From Anaerolineales bacterium UBA3940 (GTDB taxonomy: Bacteria; Chloroflexota; Anaerolineae; Aggregatilineales; UBA3940): a DNA stretch of 27,562 bases. Under the pieces are notes generated by a model, which had not been told where the DNA came from, searched no databases, and saw nothing but the letters and a program-made list of their open reading frames with translations. Below are positions 24,825-27,562 of the stretch, piece by piece (the stretch's first letter is position 1; each line of letters starts with the position of its first letter). A program made the translations under genes and the position numbers. The stretch spans positions 36,773 to 64,334 of the forward strand of contig DGDY01000192.1 in NCBI GenBank assembly GCA_002385675.1. Reading direction: 5' to 3'.

Positions 24825-26000
24825 ATGACCGAAAATGACATCCGCCGCGTGAGCGGCGAGCAGTTGCTGCAGGACACCTATTTTCTGCTGAACTACGCCT
24901 TCCAGCCCTCCCCGCCGCTTCCCAACCGCGAGGAGTGGGAGGCGACGTACCGGCAGTACGACGAGAGCATCACGTTCGTCGCGTACCAGAACGGCATGCC
25001 CGTCGCGACGGCCTCCAGCGCGCCGATGACGCACAATATTCGCGGCTGCATCTTCCCGATGGGCGGCGTGTGGGGCGTGGCGACGCACCCCGGCGCGCGT
25101 CGCCAGGGCCACGCCCTGCGTGTGACGCGGGCCGTTCTGGAGGCGGTGCGAGATGCCGGGAACGCCTTCACGTGCCTGTACGCCTTCCGCGAGTCCTTCT
25201 ACGAGCGCATTGGCTATGTGATGTGGCCGCAGGCGCAGAAGGTGCGCTTCCCGACGCAGGCGCTCGCCCCTGTGCTCCGCATGGAACTCAACGGGCGTGT
25301 GGAGTTGCTGTCGATTAAGGAAGGCTTCGACATCTACCGCGATTTTCTTCGCGCCATCCAGCCCGAGGTTCACGGCATGGCGCTGATGACCGACCGCGCC
25401 GCCGGTAACCTGCGGCGGCGCAACGCGTTGTGGCTGGCCGTCGCCCGTGACGGGCAGGGCAGCGTCACCGGCGTGATGACGTACAGCCTCAAGCCCGGCG
25501 GGCGGCTGAAGGTCATGCGCTTCTACACGAGCAGCATCGAGGCCCGCTACCTGCTGCTCAACTGGCTCGCGCGGCACATCGACCACGCCACCGAGGTTGA
25601 GATACAGCTCCCGCGTGATGAGCAGCCCGAAATGTGGCTGCCCGACCTCCGCGTAAAGTCCGCCTCGCTGGAGCCGCCGCTCAGCCGCGTGCTGGACGTG
25701 GAGCGCATGGGCGGCGTCCCGGTGGGGGAAGGGGCCTTCACCGCCCGCCTTGTGGACCGCTTCTGCCCGTGGAACGAGGGTGTGTGGCGCTTTGAGGCCG
25801 TTGAGGGCCGCCTGCACGTCACGCGGGCGGCTGCGGCGGACTTCGAGATGACGATCCAGGCGCTGTCGTCGCTGGTGTATGGTATCCGCGACCCTCAGGA
25901 GTTACGCTTCCACGGCTGGGGCGAGCCGCCGCAGGATGTGCAGGCGATCATGCGGCGGATGTTTCCTGTGCGCACGCCCTGGCATCACGAGGTGTATTGA
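24825..26000 (+). CDS. Eis-type GNAT N-acetyltransferase
   Basis: A 391-residue protein with an N-terminal GNAT fold and a C-terminal domain as in the Eis family (aminoglycoside or protein acetyltransferases). The acetyl-CoA-binding segment GGVWGVATHPGARRQGHALRVTRAVL has the R-x-x-G-x-A form of motif A. The next segment, TCLYAFRESFYERIGYVMW, is typical of Eis. The middle of the protein is a second, acetyltransferase-like fold. The C-terminal part (from about 290) matches the sterol-carrier-like third domain and ends MRRMFPVRTPWHHEVY, with a C-terminal carboxylate as expected for Eis. The start at 24825 has AAGGA 8 nt upstream; the ATG at 24816 overlaps that site. The natural substrate is unknown. 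Confidence 0.88.
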   Translation: MTENDIRRVSGEQLLQDTYFLLNYAFQPSPPLPNREEWEATYRQYDESITFVAYQNGMPVATASSAPMTHNIRGCIFPMGGVWGVATHPGARRQGHALRVTRAVLEAVRDAGNAFTCLYAFRESFYERIGYVMWPQAQKVRFPTQALAPVLRMELNGRVELLSIKEGFDIYRDFLRAIQPEVHGMALMTDRAAGNLRRRNALWLAVARDGQGSVTGVMTYSLKPGGRLKVMRFYTSSIEARYLLLNWLARHIDHATEVEIQLPRDEQPEMWLPDLRVKSASLEPPLSRVLDVERMGGVPVGEGAFTARLVDRFCPWNEGVWRFEAVEGRLHVTRAAAADFEMTIQALSSLVYGIRDPQELRFHGWGEPPQDVQAIMRRMFPVRTPWHHEVY

Positions 26001-26074
26001 GAGCAGAGGCGGGCGGGGGGCCTGCCCCGCCTGCCAGCTATCCCCGCGCACCGCCCCAACGTGACAATTCGCAC

Positions 26075-26103
26075 TTGTGTTATCCTGACGACTCGTGTAT
26101 AAC
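26075..26103 (+). promoter_or_regulatory. Candidate promoter of the amino-acid-binding lipoprotein gene
   Basis: TTGTGT (26075-26080), a 17-bp spacer, and TATAAC (26098-26103). The -10 is five of six; the -35 is weak. It would give a leader of about 315 nt before the ATG at 26428. Confidence 0.45.
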
Positions 26104-26188
26104 TACACGGAGAGAGAGGAACGAACGCCAACCGGATCACCAACCTACGCACGTACGCAGCGTGGCAGGTAGCGTCTGCTGCGTCTGG

Positions 26189-26236
26189 CTCCCCCTGTGT
26201 ATGGCAGCATTGAGGGGTCAATGCTGCTTTGGGGAG
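26189..26236 (+). promoter_or_regulatory. Long stem-loop in the leader of the binding-protein gene
   Basis: A perfect 10-bp stem GCAGCATTGA/TCAATGCTGC (26204-26213 with 26218-26227) closed by GGGG is followed by TTT. It is further enclosed by CTCCCC (26189-26194) pairing with GGGGAG (26231-26236). It could be an attenuator, a structured leader element, or a late terminator for the acetyltransferase transcript. Confidence 0.5.
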
Positions 26237-26349
26237 TTTCTCCATCCACAACTTCAACCCCGCTCCAGATAATACCCGTCCTCTGTGTAGAAATTAGACA
26301 GCTTGCTTTGCCGACCGACGGACACGATTCCACAATTATTGGCTTTACG

Positions 26350-26395
26350 GCAGGCGCTCGGGGTATCTGCCCGCCCTGCTATAAGGCGGTTTCTT
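26350..26395 (+). promoter_or_regulatory. Possible alternative hairpins close to the start of the binding-protein gene
   Basis: CCGCC (26371-26375) can pair with GGCGG (26385-26389), followed by TTTCTT, a weak terminator shape. The same CCGCC region can instead pair upstream, GCAGGCG (26350-26356) with CGCCCTGC (26372-26379, one bulge). The two foldings exclude each other. This is suggestive only. Confidence 0.3.
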
Positions 26396-26427
26396 GACCC
26401 ACATACCACGAGAAGGAGGAACAAGTA

Positions 26428-27562
26428 ATGAAGAGGCTGACGGTAGGGGGCATCCTGCTTCTAATGCTGGCGCTGCTCCTGGTCGCCTGCAACGGGCTTG
26501 CTCCTGCCGGCCTGGAGGGGGCTGGCGGCAACACTGGCGGCGAGGCGGAAGGTGAGACAGGCGGCGCTGCTGAGGGGGAGCAGGCTGCTATCAGTGGGGA
26601 CGAGATCGTCATCGGCGTGATCGCCCCGCTCACCGGTGAAATCCCCAAAGTCGGCGAGAGTACGCAGAACGCCGCACAGATGGCCGTGGACGAGATCAAC
26701 GCGGCGGGCGGCCTTGAGGTCGGCGGGACGCAGTACAATGTCCGCATCGTCATCGAAGACAACGAGTCCCGTGCGGAGTCCGCAGTTGCCGCGGCGACCA
26801 AGCTGATCACGCAGGACAACGTGATCGCCATCATCGGTCCGCAGGCCTCCAAGCAGGCCGTCCCGACCGGGCAGGTGGCTAACGACCGCGAGACGCCGAT
26901 GATCAGCCCGTGGTCGACCAACCCGGACACCACGTTCAATCGGCCCTGGGTCTTCCGTGCGGCCTTCCTTGACCCGTTCCAGGGCACGGTGATGGCCAGC
27001 TTCGTGCAGGAGGAGTTCGGCGCGCAGACGGCGGCGGTGCTGTATGACATCGCCAGCGACTACCCGAAGGGCCTGGCGGAGAACTTCCGCGCCGCGTTCG
27101 AGGAGGCGGGTGGTGAGATCGTCGCCTTTGAGTCCTTCACCACTGGCGACACGGACTTCAGCGCGCAGCTCACCAACATCGCCGACGCCAACCCGGACGT
27201 GATCTTCACGCCGCAGTACTACAACGAGGTACCGCTCATCGTGCAGCAGGCGCGCGGTCTGGGCATCGAGGCGCCCATTGTCGGCTCCGATAGCTGGGGC
27301 ACGCCCGAGCTGATCGACCTGTGCGGCGATGACTGCGAGGGGCTGTTCTTCAGCACGCACTATGCTGCGGACATCGCCACCGAGACGGCGCAGAGCTTCA
27401 TCCGGGCATATGAGGAGCGCTACGGTGAGCTTCCCGACGACGTGGCGGCGCTGACCTACGACGCCTTCCAGATGCTGTTCGACTCGATCCAGCGTGCGGG
27501 TGAGCTTGACAAGGCGGCCATCCGCGACGCGCTGGCCGAGGTGGACCGCTTCGAGGGCGTGA
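26428..27562 (+). CDS. Branched-chain amino acid ABC transporter substrate-binding lipoprotein (5' part)
   Basis: The reading frame stays open for 378 codons to the window edge. The signal peptide MKRLTVGGILLLMLALLLVAC has lipobox Cys21. A Gly/Glu-rich tether (residues 22-52, GAGGNTGGEAEGETGGAAEGE) leads to a type I periplasmic-binding fold. Its motifs IVIGVIAPLTGEIPKVGESTQNAAQMAVDEINAAGG, IIGPQASKQAVPTGQVANDRETPMISPWSTNP and FGAQTAAVLYDIASDYPKGLAENFRAAFEEAGG fit LivK/LivJ-type receptors. AAGGAGG lies 8 nt before the ATG. The ligand (branched-chain or other amino acid, or urea/amide) cannot be fixed. Permease and ATPase genes probably lie downstream, outside the window. Confidence 0.9.
   Translation, partial: MKRLTVGGILLLMLALLLVACNGLAPAGLEGAGGNTGGEAEGETGGAAEGEQAAISGDEIVIGVIAPLTGEIPKVGESTQNAAQMAVDEINAAGGLEVGGTQYNVRIVIEDNESRAESAVAAATKLITQDNVIAIIGPQASKQAVPTGQVANDRETPMISPWSTNPDTTFNRPWVFRAAFLDPFQGTVMASFVQEEFGAQTAAVLYDIASDYPKGLAENFRAAFEEAGGEIVAFESFTTGDTDFSAQLTNIADANPDVIFTPQYYNEVPLIVQQARGLGIEAPIVGSDSWGTPELIDLCGDDCEGLFFSTHYAADIATETAQSFIRAYEERYGELPDDVAALTYDAFQMLFDSIQRAGELDKAAIRDALAEVDRFEGV

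Noticed and set aside
26461..27360. A 299-codon minus-strand open frame opposite the LivK-like gene
   Set aside because: The plus-strand frame has a signal peptide, lipobox, ribosome-binding site and family motifs; the minus frame has none.

Overview
The window is high-GC bacterial chromosome. It probably comes from a member of the Chloroflexota (Anaerolineae-like). The main clue is the sugar-binding lipoprotein at 6651-8063: just after its lipobox it carries the acidic Val/Glu/Thr-rich linker (VEVTRIVEGEPQVETVIV) that I associate with Chloroflexota solute-binding lipoproteins. The paired pstB genes, the Eis-like acetyltransferase and the hairpin-rich intergenic DNA fit but do not prove this. 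No rRNA, tRNA, CRISPR array, transposase or phage gene was found.

Region 1 (1-9603, minus strand) is one apparent eight-gene galactose operon. It runs from a promoter and a perfect 22-bp palindromic operator at 9384-9444 through a LacI-type regulator, a sugar-binding lipoprotein, two MalF/MalG-type permeases, galT, galK and two glycosyltransferases. Four of its junctions are ATGA stop/start overlaps. It has no transport ATPase and no galE. Its layout suggests uptake of a galactose-containing sugar, conversion to UDP-galactose, and possibly use of that in glycan assembly. A divergent class II (FucA-type) aldolase follows on the plus strand.

Region 2 (10264-13063) holds an Obg/DRG-type GTPase with a C-terminal TGS domain and a stand-alone GlmS-like SIS protein. 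Both are embedded in intergenic hairpin repeats.

Region 3 (13064-18113, minus strand) is a full phosphate operon, pstS-pstC-pstA-pstB2-pstB1-phoU, behind a PHO-box-like array of direct repeats. The two PstB ATPases are degenerate in complementary places. PstB1 has lost the LSGGQ signature but keeps the catalytic Glu and Q-loop Gln. PstB2 keeps LSGGQ but has Asn for the catalytic Glu and Ala for the Q-loop Gln. This predicts an obligate heterodimer with one consensus and one dead ATP site, as in asymmetric ABC exporters but here in an importer. It is the most interesting observation in the window.

Region 4 (18186-24513) contains a membrane-anchored haem-binding c-type protein divergent from phosphoglycerate mutase gpmA. 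A P1B metal ATPase follows, with an unusual CPG metal motif and its HMA domain encoded as a separate upstream gene. Next comes an nnrS-like membrane gene followed by a Crp/Fnr regulator, behind an FNR-like box placed at -41.5. Region 5 (24743-27562, plus strand) has an Eis-type GNAT acetyltransferase and the 5' part of a LivK-like amino-acid-binding lipoprotein with a long structured leader.

The gaps between genes hold several families of imperfectly repeated palindromes. These include a roughly 61-bp nested palindrome (three copies), a GCCGCGAC/GTCGCGGC hairpin (several copies), and larger composites in which an outer inverted repeat encloses three to five short hairpins, like a cloverleaf. 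They look like mobile or structured-RNA elements rather than simple terminators.
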